Shown here: one piece after another, positions 15,780-24,916 of the stretch
Layout: every line of letters begins with the position of its first letter
How positions within the stretch are numbered: the stretch's first letter is position 1
NCBI GenBank assembly: GCA_027315005.1
Contig: DAHUZT010000116.1
Span: forward strand, 1-60,710
Direction: 5' to 3'
Length of the DNA stretch: 60,710 bases
Source: Acidimicrobiaceae bacterium
GTDB taxonomy: Bacteria; Actinomycetota; Acidimicrobiia; Acidimicrobiales; RAAP-2
Position numbers and translations under genes: made by a program
Notes under the pieces: model-generated
Seen by the model: the letters and a program-made list of their open reading frames with translations, nothing else
The model's database searches: none
What the model was told of the DNA's origin: nothing

Positions 15780-17051
15780 GTGCATCGCACCCACCGCTTC
15801 AGCCTGCGTTCTCACCGCCGGGTCCCTCGGCCACTCCATCCGGTGGCCTGGTGGATCTGGGCGGTCGGGCTGGCGGCCACGGCCGGCCGGACCACCAACC
15901 CGGTCGTGCTCCTCCTCGTGCTGGCCGTGCTCGGGGTGGTGGTGGCCAACCGCCGGAGCGAGGCTCCCTGGGCGCGGGCGTTCAAGTACTACCTGGTCCT
16001 CGCCCTCACCGTCATCACCATCCGGGTCGTCTTCCGGTCCGTGTTCGGTGGTGACATCGAGCCTTCGGGAATGCACGTGCTGTTCTCGCTCCCCCATATC
16101 CCTCTCCCGGCCTGGGCGGCGGGGATCCAACTCGGTGGTCCGGTCACCCTCGAGGGAACGCTCTCCGCGCTCTTCGGCGGTCTCCAGCTCGGTACCCTCC
16201 TCTGCTGTCTGGGGGCGGCGAACGTGCTGGCCAATCCCAAGCGGGCATTGCGGGTTCTGCCGGGTGCCCTCTACGAGCTGGGCGTGGCCGTGGTCGTCGC
16301 CCTTTCGATGGCACCCCAACTGGTCGACAGCGTCCAGCGGGTGCGTCGGGCCCGGAAGCTTCGGGGTTCGGAGGCGAACCGCCGCCGCTGGTTGCGCTCG
16401 ATCGCCATCCCGGTGCTCGAGGACGCGTTGGAGCGCTCGCTCCGGCTGGCCGCGGCCATGGATTCGCGCGGGTACGGGCGCACCGGCGCTGCCTCCCGAG
16501 CGGACCGCCGGGTCACGGGAGCGTGCATGCTGGGTGGAATGGGAGGCCTCTGCGTCGGCGCGTACGGTCTGCTCGACAGCTCGACCGGGGTGTCCGTCGG
16601 CTTCCCGGCTCTCGCCGCTGGCGCGGTCTTGTGTGCCGTCGGCCTGGCACTCGGGAGCCGGCGAATCCGTCGCACGCAGTACCGTCCGGATCCTTGGCGG
16701 CTTCCAGAGTGGCTGGTCAGTGTCAGCGGCCTGTTGCCTGCAGGAGCGTTCTTCGTCGGAGCGGGAATTCCCGCCAGAGGTCTCAACCCGTCTGCCGTCC
16801 CCCTCGAGTGGCCCACGGTGCCACTGGTTGCCGTTGTCGCCGTGTTGGTGGCCGCCTCCCCGGCGTTGATCGCCCCCCCGCCGGTCCGCTCGGTCGCCAC
16901 CGGGCGGGCCAGAGCGCCGGCTTCGACGTCCGGGCGCGATTCCGGTTCGGGCTCGGCCGTCGACCTCGGGCCGGCACCGTCCGGCGAGAGAACGGACGCT
17001 CCGGCCGCGCCACGCGCTGGAGGCGTCGGAGCTGTCCGGGCGGTCCCGTGA
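15780..17051 (+). CDS. ECF transporter transmembrane component EcfT (CbiQ family)
   Basis: 423 residues, longer than typical EcfT (about 260) because of extra C-terminal helices and a 50-residue disordered tail. EcfT is the scaffold that couples the ATPases to the substrate-binding S component in the membrane. The coupling motifs are present: RVRRARKLRG and, about 50 residues later, LERSLRLAAAMDSRGYGR, the two arginine-containing helices that dock on the ATPases. The start GTG 15780 lies 5 nt after the previous stop. Its stop overlaps the ATPase gene as GTGA. It is controlled with the operon by the B12 riboswitch. Confidence 0.88.
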   Translation: MHRTHRFSLRSHRRVPRPLHPVAWWIWAVGLAATAGRTTNPVVLLLVLAVLGVVVANRRSEAPWARAFKYYLVLALTVITIRVVFRSVFGGDIEPSGMHVLFSLPHIPLPAWAAGIQLGGPVTLEGTLSALFGGLQLGTLLCCLGAANVLANPKRALRVLPGALYELGVAVVVALSMAPQLVDSVQRVRRARKLRGSEANRRRWLRSIAIPVLEDALERSLRLAAAMDSRGYGRTGAASRADRRVTGACMLGGMGGLCVGAYGLLDSSTGVSVGFPALAAGAVLCAVGLALGSRRIRRTQYRPDPWRLPEWLVSVSGLLPAGAFFVGAGIPARGLNPSAVPLEWPTVPLVAVVAVLVAASPALIAPPPVRSVATGRARAPASTSGRDSGSGSAVDLGPAPSGERTDAPAAPRAGGVGAVRAVP

Positions 17052-18670
17052 TCTCGTTCGAACGCGTTTCGGTGACCTACTCGGACAGCACCCGCGCCGT
17101 GCTGGACGGCGTAGACCTGGAGATCGAGGAGGGGCAGCTCGCCCTCGTGATCGGTCGGACCGGAGTCGGCAAGTCGACACTGCTCGGAGCGATGAACGGA
17201 CTGGTTCCCCACTTCACCGGCGGTGTGCTGGCCGGAAGGGTGATGGTGGACGGCAAGGAGACGCGGACCCACAAACCGAGGGAGCTGGCCGATGTGGTGG
17301 GTGTTGTCGGCCAGGATCCTGCTTCGGGCTTCGTGACCGATACCGTCGAGGAGGAGCTGGCCTACGTGATGGAGCAGCTGGCCGTGGCCCCCGACATCAT
17401 GCGCAAGCGTGTGGAGGAGATGCTCGACCTGCTGGGGATCGCCGAGCTCCGAGACCGCCCGTTGGCACAGCTTTCCGGTGGTCAGAGCCAGCGGGTGGCG
17501 ATCGGGTCGGTGCTCACCTCGCACCCGCGGATCCTCGTCCTGGACGAGCCCACCTCCGCGCTCGACCCCACCGCCGCCGAGGAGGTGCTGGCGTCGATCA
17601 CCCGGCTGGTCCACGATCTCGGGATGACGGTGGTCCTCGCCGAACATCGGCTGGAACGTGTGGTCCAGTACGCCGACCGGGTCATCGAGGTGATGGCCGA
17701 CGGAACGGTCAGAGAGGGTCCTCCGGCGCTCATGCTCGGTTCGGCCCGGGTGGCCCCGCCGGTCGTCGAACTCGGCCGGTTGGTCGGATGGGATCCGGTG
17801 CCCCTCTCGGTGCGCGACGCCCGCCGTGAGGCCGGTCCGCTGCGCGCGATGCTCGGTGATGCCCCTGTCCCCGATCCCGTCCGGCCCGTGACCGAGCCGG
17901 CTCGGAGCCGGTTGCTCCGAGCGCGGAACATCGTCGTACGCTACGGCGACGTCGTCGCCGTCCGGGGTGTAGATGTGGACCTGACGGGTGGGGAGGTGGT
18001 TGCGCTGATGGGGCGCAACGGTTCGGGGAAATCCTCGTTGCTCTGGGCGCTCCAGGGATCGGGCCCTCGCCAGAGTGGAAGCGTCGATGTACACGGCGTC
18101 GATCCGAAGGCGGTTCCGCCTCCCGAGGCCCGCTCGCTGGTCGGTCTGGTTCCACAGACACCGGCCGACCTGCTGTACCTCGACACGGTGACCGACGAGC
18201 TCGACCTGGCGGACCAGGAGTCCACCGACCCTTCATCGTCTTACGCGAGGTCCCTCCTCGATCGTCTCGCTCCGGGCATCTCCGGCGACACCCATCCGCG
18301 GGATCTCTCGGAGGGCCAGAGGTTGGCCCTGGTGCTTGCCATCCAGCTGACGGCGGCACCCCAGGTCATCCTTCTCGACGAGCCGACGCGCGGTCTGGAC
18401 TACACGGCCAAGCGGTCGCTCGCCCGGATCGTCCAGCGTCTGTGCAGCGATGGTTGCGCCATCGTCATCTCGACCCACGACGTCGAGTTCGTGGCGGGCT
18501 GCGCTGATCGGGTCGTGGTGATGGCCGCCGGGGACATCGTGGCGGACGGCGCTACGGCCGAAGTGCTCGTGGCCTCGCCGGCCTTCGCCCCACAGGTGGC
18601 GAAGATCCTGGCACCGCTCGGGTTCCTCACCGTGGAACAGGTGCAGTCGGCGCTCGGTGGGGTGGGTTGA
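17048..18670 (+). CDS. ECF transporter ATPase, two fused ATP-binding domains (EcfA1-EcfA2 type)
   Basis: 540 residues from GTG 17048, overlapping ecfT. Two complete ABC ATPase domains are present: Walker A GRTGVGKST with signature LSGGQSQRVAIG and Walker B ILVLDEPTSALD in the first, and Walker A GRNGSGKSS with LSEGQRLALVLA and VILLDEPTRGLD in the second. The second signature begins SEGQ instead of SGGQ, a mild asymmetry common in fused ATPases. H-loops appear as VLAEHRLERV and VISTHDVEFV. The pair hydrolyses ATP to drive uptake through EcfT and the S component. Fused EcfA proteins are common in Actinobacteria and in YkoD-type systems. Confidence 0.92.
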   Translation: MISFERVSVTYSDSTRAVLDGVDLEIEEGQLALVIGRTGVGKSTLLGAMNGLVPHFTGGVLAGRVMVDGKETRTHKPRELADVVGVVGQDPASGFVTDTVEEELAYVMEQLAVAPDIMRKRVEEMLDLLGIAELRDRPLAQLSGGQSQRVAIGSVLTSHPRILVLDEPTSALDPTAAEEVLASITRLVHDLGMTVVLAEHRLERVVQYADRVIEVMADGTVREGPPALMLGSARVAPPVVELGRLVGWDPVPLSVRDARREAGPLRAMLGDAPVPDPVRPVTEPARSRLLRARNIVVRYGDVVAVRGVDVDLTGGEVVALMGRNGSGKSSLLWALQGSGPRQSGSVDVHGVDPKAVPPPEARSLVGLVPQTPADLLYLDTVTDELDLADQESTDPSSSYARSLLDRLAPGISGDTHPRDLSEGQRLALVLAIQLTAAPQVILLDEPTRGLDYTAKRSLARIVQRLCSDGCAIVISTHDVEFVAGCADRVVVMAAGDIVADGATAEVLVASPAFAPQVAKILAPLGFLTVEQVQSALGGVG

Positions 18671-18683
18671 TGGGGTCGGACCG

Positions 18684-19646
18684 GTGTTGAACCGGGCTGG
18701 CACAAAGACCGGGACGGCGTCGTGGTGGGCTGGGACGGACCAGGTACCCGAACCCGGTCCCAGGGTCGCCATCACCGTCGGTCTGCGCTCGAGGTCGGTC
18801 ATCGCCATGGCGTCGTTTCTCGGATTCGTGGCCTTCCTCTGGCCGTTCGTCGTCGCACCGGGTACGTTCGGCGACGGGACGATGGCTCCCTTGATGTTCG
18901 GCGCGCTCCTCGTCCTCGTCCTCGCCATCGTGTTCTCTGAGATCGCCGATGGCGGCATCGACGCGAAGGCCGTGGCCATGCTCGGTGTGCTCTCCGCCAT
19001 CGGGGCGGCTCTCCGTCCACTGGGTGCGGGAACCGCTGGTATCGAAACGGTGTTCTTCACGATCATCATCGCCGGTCGGGTCTTCGGCGCCGGCTTCGGG
19101 TTCTCCCTCGGCTGTACGACCATCTTCGCTTCGGCGCTCATCACCGGGGGTGTCGGACCGTGGATGCCCTACCAGATGTTCGGCTGTGCCTGGGTGGGGA
19201 TGTTCGCTGGTCTGCTCCCGCCGGCGAAGGGGCGGCGCGAGGTCCTCATGCTGGCGCTCTACGGCGCGGGAACTGGCTACTTCTTCGGCCTGATGCTGAA
19301 CCTTTCGTTCTGGCCGTTCTCGGTCGATCCGCACAGCACCATCTCCTACCTACCCGGCGCCGGTCTGAGCGTCAACCTACGGCGATTCCTGGTCTTCGAC
19401 GGGACGACCTCTCTCGGGTGGGACACCGGTAGGGCGATCACCAACTTCGTGCTCATCCTGGCCCTCGGCCCCGCGTTGCTCTCCACCTTCCGTCGCGCGG
19501 CGAGGCGGGCCGCATTCCACGCACCCGTCGTGTTCCGTGGAGGCAGGACGGGGAGGCAGGACGACGGGGTAACAGACGACGGGGCAGCAGTGACCGGTTC
19601 GCAGCTCGCTACCGCGGAGCCACCCATTCCCGGTGGCACCGTGTGA
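18684..19646 (+). CDS. ECF transporter S component, predicted cobalamin-specific
   Basis: About 320 residues with at least six hydrophobic helices. S components bind the vitamin and topple in the membrane during transport. Visible segments include SFLGFVAFLWPFVVAPG, VAMLGVLSAIGAALRPLG, IIIAGRVFGAGFGFSLGCTTIFASALITGGVGPWMPYQMFG and a final helix AITNFVLILALGPALL. The pattern GRVFGAGFGFSLG followed by GGVGPWMPYQM is typical of large ECF substrate-binding proteins such as CbrT-like and YkoE-like ones. The start is uncertain: GTG 18684 is 14 nt after the ATPase stop, while GTG 18657 would overlap it. The B12 specificity is inferred from the riboswitch. The stop is only 4 nt from a convergent gene. 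Confidence 0.82.
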   Translation: MLNRAGTKTGTASWWAGTDQVPEPGPRVAITVGLRSRSVIAMASFLGFVAFLWPFVVAPGTFGDGTMAPLMFGALLVLVLAIVFSEIADGGIDAKAVAMLGVLSAIGAALRPLGAGTAGIETVFFTIIIAGRVFGAGFGFSLGCTTIFASALITGGVGPWMPYQMFGCAWVGMFAGLLPPAKGRREVLMLALYGAGTGYFFGLMLNLSFWPFSVDPHSTISYLPGAGLSVNLRRFLVFDGTTSLGWDTGRAITNFVLILALGPALLSTFRRAARRAAFHAPVVFRGGRTGRQDDGVTDDGAAVTGSQLATAEPPIPGGTV

Positions 19647-19650
19647 CCGA

Positions 19651-20331
19651 TCAGGGCGCGGGTCTTCTCACCGACGACCAGTCCCGGGCGTCGAGGTACG
19701 CCGAGAAGGCTTCGGCGATGACCTCGACGTCGGCCTCAGACTTGGGTCGTTGCAGCTCGTAGAGATGCGGGAAGTCGAGCCATCCGACGACCAGGCTCCA
19801 CAGCCTGACCGCGTCATCGCCGGACGGCGGATCGACCAGAACTGGTCCGAACAGAGGCTTCCCTCCCGGAAAGATGAGCGTGGGCACGCCGAAACCACCC
19901 TTCGACACGACCGCCTGGTGGTCAGAGAGGACCTCGTCGCCGGTGGTCGGATCGGCAATGGCCGCTTCGAGCACCCCGGGCTCGAATCCGAGCTCACCGA
20001 GGAGGTCTGCAGCAACCTCGGGCCGATGTGGCTTCCTGCCATGTACGTGGAGCGCTCGACCTGCACCCGCGTACCAGCGATCGATCTGCTCCGGGCCCTG
20101 CCGGCGGAGGTAAGCGCCGATGCGCATCATCGACCATCCGTAGGTCCATTCGCGCTCCCAGGGGTGCTTCTTCCCCGCCTGGCGGTTGACCTCCTCCAGG
20201 CTGAAGAAGCGCCAGCCGACCTCGATTCCGGTTTCCTCCCGCACCGACCGCATCCAGATTGACGTCTGGTAGGCGTATGGGCACATGATGTCGAAGTGGA
20301 AATCGACCTTGCTCGGGAGATCGGAGGCCAT
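19651..20331 (-). CDS. DsbA-family thioredoxin-fold protein, single cysteine
   Basis: 226 residues. The fold is recognised from [19 protein letters not shown] at the N-terminus and [20 protein letters not shown] near residue 145, where the cis-proline loop lies. The usual CPxC motif is CPYA, so only the first cysteine is kept. This single-cysteine form is seen in FrnE-like and in mycothiol- or glutathione-dependent isomerases such as 2-hydroxychromene-2-carboxylate isomerase. It probably acts in the cytoplasm, since no signal peptide is present. It is 28 nt downstream of the aldo/keto reductase on the same strand, suggesting co-expression. Confidence 0.82.
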   Translation of the reverse strand: MASDLPSKVDFHFDIMCPYAYQTSIWMRSVREETGIEVGWRFFSLEEVNRQAGKKHPWEREWTYGWSMMRIGAYLRRQGPEQIDRWYAGAGRALHVHGRKPHRPEVAADLLGELGFEPGVLEAAIADPTTGDEVLSDHQAVVSKGGFGVPTLIFPGGKPLFGPVLVDPPSGDDAVRLWSLVVGWLDFPHLYELQRPKSEADVEVIAEAFSAYLDARDWSSVRRPAP

Positions 20332-20359
20332 CGTCGAGTCGGGGGATCCAAGGCGCCGG

Positions 20360-21340
20360 TCAGAAGTGCCCGAGAACGGGATGGGGAACGTAGCGCTCTT
20401 CGAGCAGGTCCACTTCGGCCTGGTCGAGCTTCAGCTGCTCCGCAGCGAGGGCATCCTCGAGGTGGGCGGGCTTGGTGGCGCCGATGATCGGGCTGGTGAC
20501 ACCCGGACGCTGGAGCAACCATGCCAGCGCGATCTGGGCCTGTGGCACGCCACGGGCGCTGGCGACCTCCGCCACCCGGTCGACCACGTCGAAGTCGGTC
20601 GGGTGGCTGTAGAGGTAGTTGGTGAAGTCGTCTGTGTCCGATCGGACGGTGTGGCGCTTGCCGTCGCGGGTTCTGGTCCCGGCAAGCACACCCCGAGCCA
20701 GCGGACTCCACGGGATGACCCCGACCCCCTGGTCGATGCAGAAGGGGATCATCTCGCGCTCCTCCTCGCGGTAGAGCAAGTTGTAGTGGGGCTGCATGGA
20801 GGCGAATCGTGTCCAACGGTGGGCATCGGCGAGATACTGGGCCTTGGCGAACTGCCAGACGAACATGCTGCTGGCGCCGATGTAGCGGGCCTTGCCGAGG
20901 CGTACGACGTCGTGCAGCGCCTCCATGGTCTCTTCGATAGGGGTCCGGGGATCGGCCCTGTGGATCTGGTACAGATCGACGTAGTCCATCCTCAGCCGGG
21001 TGAGTGACGCATCGATGGCGGCCATGATGTGTTTGCGCGACAGACCCCCGCCGTTCTCCCCGGGGGTCATCGGCATGAACACCTTGGTGGCGACGACCAT
21101 CTCGTCGCGGCTGAGATATCGGGGCAGGATACGCCCGGTCGCCTCCTCGCTCGCTCCGTGGGAATAGGTGTCGGCAGTATCGAAGAAGGTGATACCTCCT
21201 TCCACGGCCGCCTCGACGATGGGCTCTGCCGCCCCCTCGTCGAGGACCCACGGCCGCTCGCTGTCGTTTCCGAAGCTCATCATGCCGAGACACAGCCGAG
21301 AGACCCGCAGTCCCGTGCTTCCTAGGTTGACATGGTTCAT
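20360..21340 (-). CDS. Aldo/keto reductase family protein
   Basis: 326 residues from the ATG at 21340, which has GGAGGA 5 nt upstream. It is a YajO/Tas-like AKR that reduces aldehydes or ketones with NADPH. Catalytic residues are Asp and Tyr in [11 protein letters not shown], Lys in VATKVF and His in DLYQIHR. The cofactor segment [19 protein letters not shown] fits the family. It is transcribed with the DsbA-family gene. The region upstream (21341-21492) is shared with the divergent histidine-phosphatase gene. The physiological substrate cannot be told. Confidence 0.9.
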   Translation of the reverse strand: MNHVNLGSTGLRVSRLCLGMMSFGNDSERPWVLDEGAAEPIVEAAVEGGITFFDTADTYSHGASEEATGRILPRYLSRDEMVVATKVFMPMTPGENGGGLSRKHIMAAIDASLTRLRMDYVDLYQIHRADPRTPIEETMEALHDVVRLGKARYIGASSMFVWQFAKAQYLADAHRWTRFASMQPHYNLLYREEEREMIPFCIDQGVGVIPWSPLARGVLAGTRTRDGKRHTVRSDTDDFTNYLYSHPTDFDVVDRVAEVASARGVPQAQIALAWLLQRPGVTSPIIGATKPAHLEDALAAEQLKLDQAEVDLLEERYVPHPVLGHF

Positions 21341-21492
21341 GCTGTCCTCCGGGATCGGCTCCGGCGTCGTGGTCCCCGTCGCCGTGGCCGATGGGGACGC
21401 CCGCCCTGTGTGGTCGACCCTAGCGGTTCCGGAGCACCAGGTCACCGAGGGGATCGTCCGAAAGGCGCGGTCGGCGTGCAAACATCAGGGCT

Positions 21493-22002
21493 GTGGCGGT
21501 ACTCGTTGTCCGACATGCCGACGCCGGCAACCGCGGCACGTTCTCGGGAGACGACCGGGAGCGTCCGCTCACCTCTGCCGGTCGTCGTCGCGCCTCGTCC
21601 CTGGTGGACCTGTTGGAGCCGTTCCGGCCAACCCGGATCCTCTCCAGCCCGTACCGGCGCTGCACCGAGACGGTGCGACCGCTCGGTGACCACCTCGGTC
21701 TCACAGTCGAGCTGACCGACGACCTTGCCGAAGACCAGGGACGGAGGACGCTCGGGCTGGTCGAACGGCTGGCCCGAGGCAGCGACGGTACGGCACTGCT
21801 CTGCACCCACGGTGACGTGGCACTCGAGCTCCTCGATCATCTGATCCCGGGCCTCGACGGGCCCGAGCGGGGTGCCAACAGATTGCAGAAGGGCGACGTC
21901 TGGGTGCTCGACAGAGCCGGAGGGCTCAGTTCGGGAGACACCCTTCGGGCCCTCGACATCGTCGATCATCTCCGGACCGATGTGTACGACGTCGGCCGGT
22001 GA
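21493..22002 (+). CDS. SixA-like histidine phosphatase family protein
   Basis: 169 residues from GTG 21493. The RHG motif reads VVRHADAG, and the second catalytic site is CTHGDVALELL. The segments RPLTSAGRRRA and RILSSPYRRCTETVRPL are typical of SixA-type phosphohistidine phosphatases and actinobacterial relatives. These remove phosphate from histidine or small phosphomonoesters. It lies 30 nt before the MurL gene on the same strand, but that gene has its own promoter-like TACGCT box. The target is unknown. Confidence 0.85.
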   Translation: MAVLVVRHADAGNRGTFSGDDRERPLTSAGRRRASSLVDLLEPFRPTRILSSPYRRCTETVRPLGDHLGLTVELTDDLAEDQGRRTLGLVERLARGSDGTALLCTHGDVALELLDHLIPGLDGPERGANRLQKGDVWVLDRAGGLSSGDTLRALDIVDHLRTDVYDVGR

Positions 22003-22017
22003 GCCGGGAGTGGCCAC

Positions 22018-22023
22018 TACGCT
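22018..22023 (+). promoter_or_regulatory. Candidate -10 box (TACGCT) of the murL operon
   Basis: TACGCT followed by 9 nt and ATG 22033. The 5' leader would be at most a few bases long. No clear -35 is visible. Confidence 0.45.
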
Positions 22024-22032
22024 CGGACGACC

Positions 22033-23448
22033 ATGAGCCGAGAGCAAAGCGCCGGGCACGCCGACGAGCATCGCGTCGGCTTCGGCCGCTTCGATCCGGG
22101 TGCCTACCGCGCCTTTCGGATCGCAGGTCATTCGTTCGATCCCAAGACCCGCACGGTGGTGCTCCACTACGCCTTGGACGACGTCCACCACTTCGATGAG
22201 ACGGTGGTCTTCGAGACGCTGCCTTCGGGGCCGACAAACCACGAAGAACCTGGTTTCGCCCGGGCCCTGATCAACCTGCAGGTGGCCGCGGGGGTCAGCT
22301 ATTACAAGGCCGCGGCACCCCCCCAGATCCTCGTCGAAGGTGCCGCACTCACGACCGAGGAGCACGAACTACACCTGCATCTCTACGACGACGGCCTGCG
22401 CGAGTTCGCCGTGGCCAACGGACTTGTGGTTCCCCGACCCGTTCAGATCGACGCGGCCGGACCGGGGACGGCGCCGACCCTTTCCAGGAGAACCGGCAAC
22501 AGGAGCATCCACGGCCTCGTCGTCCCCATCGGTGGCGGCAAGGACTCAATGGTCCTCATCGAGGCGGTCCGTCACCTCGACGACCTTCGTCCGCGGTTGT
22601 TCGCCGTCAATCCCCATCCGCTGGTCCGCCGGCTCGCCGAGCAGAGTGGTCTCGAGCTCATCACGGTGCGGCGGACCCTGTCGCCGCATCTGGCCGAGGT
22701 CAACGGGTCGGGGGCGCTCAACGGGCACGTGCCCATCACCGCCATCATCTCATTGATCGCGGTGGCCGGGAGCTTTCTGTATGACTATGACATCATCGCC
22801 ATGGCCGTCGAGCGATCCGCCAGCGAGGAGACCATCGAGGTCGAGGGAGCTCCGGTCAACCACCAGTACTCGAAGAGCCTCGGGTTCGAACGTCTGCTCA
22901 CCGGGCTCATCGCCTCGTCGATCGATCCGGAGCTGACCTACGGCTCCGCCCTGCGCCCTTATTCGGAGCTGGCCATCGCCCGGGCCTTCGCCGGTCTGAC
23001 CGCCTTCCACGGCACGTTCTGCAGTTGCAACCGTGCCTTTCGCCAGTCAGCCGCCCCGGACGACCGATGGTGCGGTGACTGTCCCAAGTGCCGGTTCGTG
23101 GCCCTCATGCTGGCGCCGTACCTCGACGCCGACTCCCTGGCGGACATCTTCGGTCGTGACCTGTTCGACGACATCCGACAGGTGGCTGGGTTCTCGGCCC
23201 TGATGAGCGACGAGGAGAAGCCGTTCGAATGCGTGGGGGAGCGGCGCGAGGCGGCGGTGGCCATCCGCCTGCTCACCGACTTGCCCCAGTGGCGGGACAA
23301 GCCGGTGGTCCGGGAGTTGTCGGAGACCGCGCGTGGGCTGGTGGACGCAGAGGATGCCCGGAGGTTGCTGGTCGCGGACGAGGCATTGTCGTTCCCCTGC
23401 ACCTCGGTGGCCCGTGCGGTCCGACGACTGCTCGAAGCCGGGAAGTGA
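22033..23448 (+). CDS. murL: UDP-N-acetylmuramoyl-L-alanyl-L-glutamate epimerase
   Basis: 471 residues. MurL inverts the L-glutamate of UDP-MurNAc-L-Ala-L-Glu to D-Glu using ATP, replacing the glutamate racemase route to peptidoglycan. Family features: an N-terminal domain FRIAGHSFDPKTRTVVLHYALDD with EPGFARALINLQVAAGVSYYKAAAP, an ATP-pyrophosphatase-like PP-loop VVPIGGGKDSMVLIEA (about residue 168), LNGHVPITAIISLIAVAGSFLYDYD, AVERSASEETIEVEG, and a cysteine group CSCNRAF and WCGDCPKCRF. It is followed 13 nt later by MurD2, the ligase that supplies its substrate, as in the described Xanthomonas pathway. This pairing makes the call strong. Confidence 0.9.
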   Translation: MSREQSAGHADEHRVGFGRFDPGAYRAFRIAGHSFDPKTRTVVLHYALDDVHHFDETVVFETLPSGPTNHEEPGFARALINLQVAAGVSYYKAAAPPQILVEGAALTTEEHELHLHLYDDGLREFAVANGLVVPRPVQIDAAGPGTAPTLSRRTGNRSIHGLVVPIGGGKDSMVLIEAVRHLDDLRPRLFAVNPHPLVRRLAEQSGLELITVRRTLSPHLAEVNGSGALNGHVPITAIISLIAVAGSFLYDYDIIAMAVERSASEETIEVEGAPVNHQYSKSLGFERLLTGLIASSIDPELTYGSALRPYSELAIARAFAGLTAFHGTFCSCNRAFRQSAAPDDRWCGDCPKCRFVALMLAPYLDADSLADIFGRDLFDDIRQVAGFSALMSDEEKPFECVGERREAAVAIRLLTDLPQWRDKPVVRELSETARGLVDAEDARRLLVADEALSFPCTSVARAVRRLLEAGK

Positions 23449-23461
23449 ACGACGGAACATC

Positions 23462-24916
23462 GTGAAGCTCGACGAACTCCAGGATCTGAGGGTGGCGGTA
23501 TGGGGTCTCGGCACAGAAGGCCGCGCCATGGTACGACTCCTCTCCGAGCGCGGAATCGTTCCGGTGTGCATCGACGACCGTTCGGTTGCCGGAGAAGCAC
23601 TCGGGCGGTCCGGTCCCGATCCGGCTCCTACGCCGTCGGCTCCGGTGCTCGCTCCGGCATCGGTCCCCTGGGATCGAATCGACGTCGTGGTTCGCTCGCC
23701 GGGGGTCAGCACGTACCGTCCCGAGTTGCTGGCGGCCCGCTCCAATCGGGTCACGGTGACGACGGCCATGGCGATCTGGCTCGACGACTTCGCCGGTGCA
23801 CCGGTGATCGCGGTGACCGGGACAAAGGGGAAGAGCACCACCGCGGCGCTGGCAGCCGCCATCTGTCGCCGGGACGGCTCGTCGGTCGAGCTGATCGGCA
23901 ACATCGGTGTGCCGGTCACCGACACCTATAAACGGCCGAGCGCGGACGTCTACGTCGTCGAGGTGTCGTCGTACCAGGCCGCCGAGGTGAGCACCACTCC
24001 GCGAACAGCCATCCTCACCAGCCTGGCCCCGGACCATCTGACCTGGCACGGCTCCGCCGAGCGCTACTACCGGGACAAGCTCCGCCTGATCGATGCCGGG
24101 CCGCCGGGCAGGATCGCCGTCAACGGTGCGAGCGAGGAGGCTCTAAGGCGTACATCCCCCCATCCTGATCGGACGCTGTACGGAACCACCGGACGGGTGG
24201 TGGCCGGAGATTCGGCGTGGATCATTGTCGACGGCGTCCCTTTGGTCGATGCCTCCCGACTCCGCCCACCTGGACGGCACAACCTCTGGAACCTGTGTGG
24301 AGCGTTGACCGGGCTCCTTCTCCACTCCGGTGCGGTCCCGGCGCCGGCGACGGTGGCCGCCGCCCTCCACGAATTCGAGGGCCTCCCCTCGCGGTGTGCC
24401 GAAGTCGGGGAGCGCGACGGCTGCACGTTCGTGGACGACGCGCTGGCCTCCAACCCCTTCGCCACGGTGACCTCGATGTCGGCGTACGAAGGCCGCGCCC
24501 TCACGGTGATCCTCGGTGGGGACGACCGGGGGGTGGATCCGGCCGATCTGGTCGATGCCCTGGTCGGTCGGGTTCCTGCCCCGTCGGTGGTCGTGCTTCC
24601 ACCCGACCCCGAGCGCCTGGCCGGAGCGCTCGAGGTGGCAGCTGGGGAGGCGGGTCATCGACGCGGACTGCGGGTTCAGACGGCGCCGGATCTGGACGTG
24701 GCCGTGTCCTTGGCGGTTCGCTCCACCCCCCCCGGTGGTGTCGTGCTGTTCTCTCCGGCCGCCCCGACCCCGAGCGGCGAGGGTGATTATCGTGAGCGGA
24801 GCCGGCGGTTCGTCGCAGCCGCCGGGTTCGGCGGAGCAACTGTCGCGAAACGGTCGCTGTCACAAGGAAACCCGGGCGGGCGCGACCCGACGGGTCAAAG
24901 GAGCGTCACCCCATGA
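23462..24916 (+). CDS. murD2: UDP-N-acetylmuramoyl-L-alanine--L-glutamate ligase (MurD2 type)
   Basis: 484 residues from GTG 23462. It is a Mur ligase with an N-terminal Rossmann-like domain (RVAVWGLGTEGRAMVRLLSERG), the central ATPase domain with VTGTKGKSTTAALAAAI and VVEVSSYQAAEV, and the C-terminal domain with DDALASNPFATVTSMSAYEGRALTVILGGDDRGVD. Standard MurD adds D-Glu. The immediate upstream MurL gene indicates the variant that adds L-Glu, which MurL then epimerises. Specificity therefore rests on context. The ATP-binding GTKGKST and the carbamylated-Lys region appear intact. The stop overlaps the next gene as ATGA. Confidence 0.87.
   Translation: MKLDELQDLRVAVWGLGTEGRAMVRLLSERGIVPVCIDDRSVAGEALGRSGPDPAPTPSAPVLAPASVPWDRIDVVVRSPGVSTYRPELLAARSNRVTVTTAMAIWLDDFAGAPVIAVTGTKGKSTTAALAAAICRRDGSSVELIGNIGVPVTDTYKRPSADVYVVEVSSYQAAEVSTTPRTAILTSLAPDHLTWHGSAERYYRDKLRLIDAGPPGRIAVNGASEEALRRTSPHPDRTLYGTTGRVVAGDSAWIIVDGVPLVDASRLRPPGRHNLWNLCGALTGLLLHSGAVPAPATVAAALHEFEGLPSRCAEVGERDGCTFVDDALASNPFATVTSMSAYEGRALTVILGGDDRGVDPADLVDALVGRVPAPSVVVLPPDPERLAGALEVAAGEAGHRRGLRVQTAPDLDVAVSLAVRSTPPGGVVLFSPAAPTPSGEGDYRERSRRFVAAAGFGGATVAKRSLSQGNPGGRDPTGQRSVTP

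Noticed and set aside
15243..17180. Minus-strand frame of 645 codons opposite the ECF operon
   Set aside because: Arg, Pro and Ser rich and antisense to the surface protein and EcfT. No recognisable domain.
16271..18094. Minus-strand frame of 607 codons opposite the ECF T and ATPase genes
   Set aside because: Antisense shadow of two well-supported genes, with no family features.
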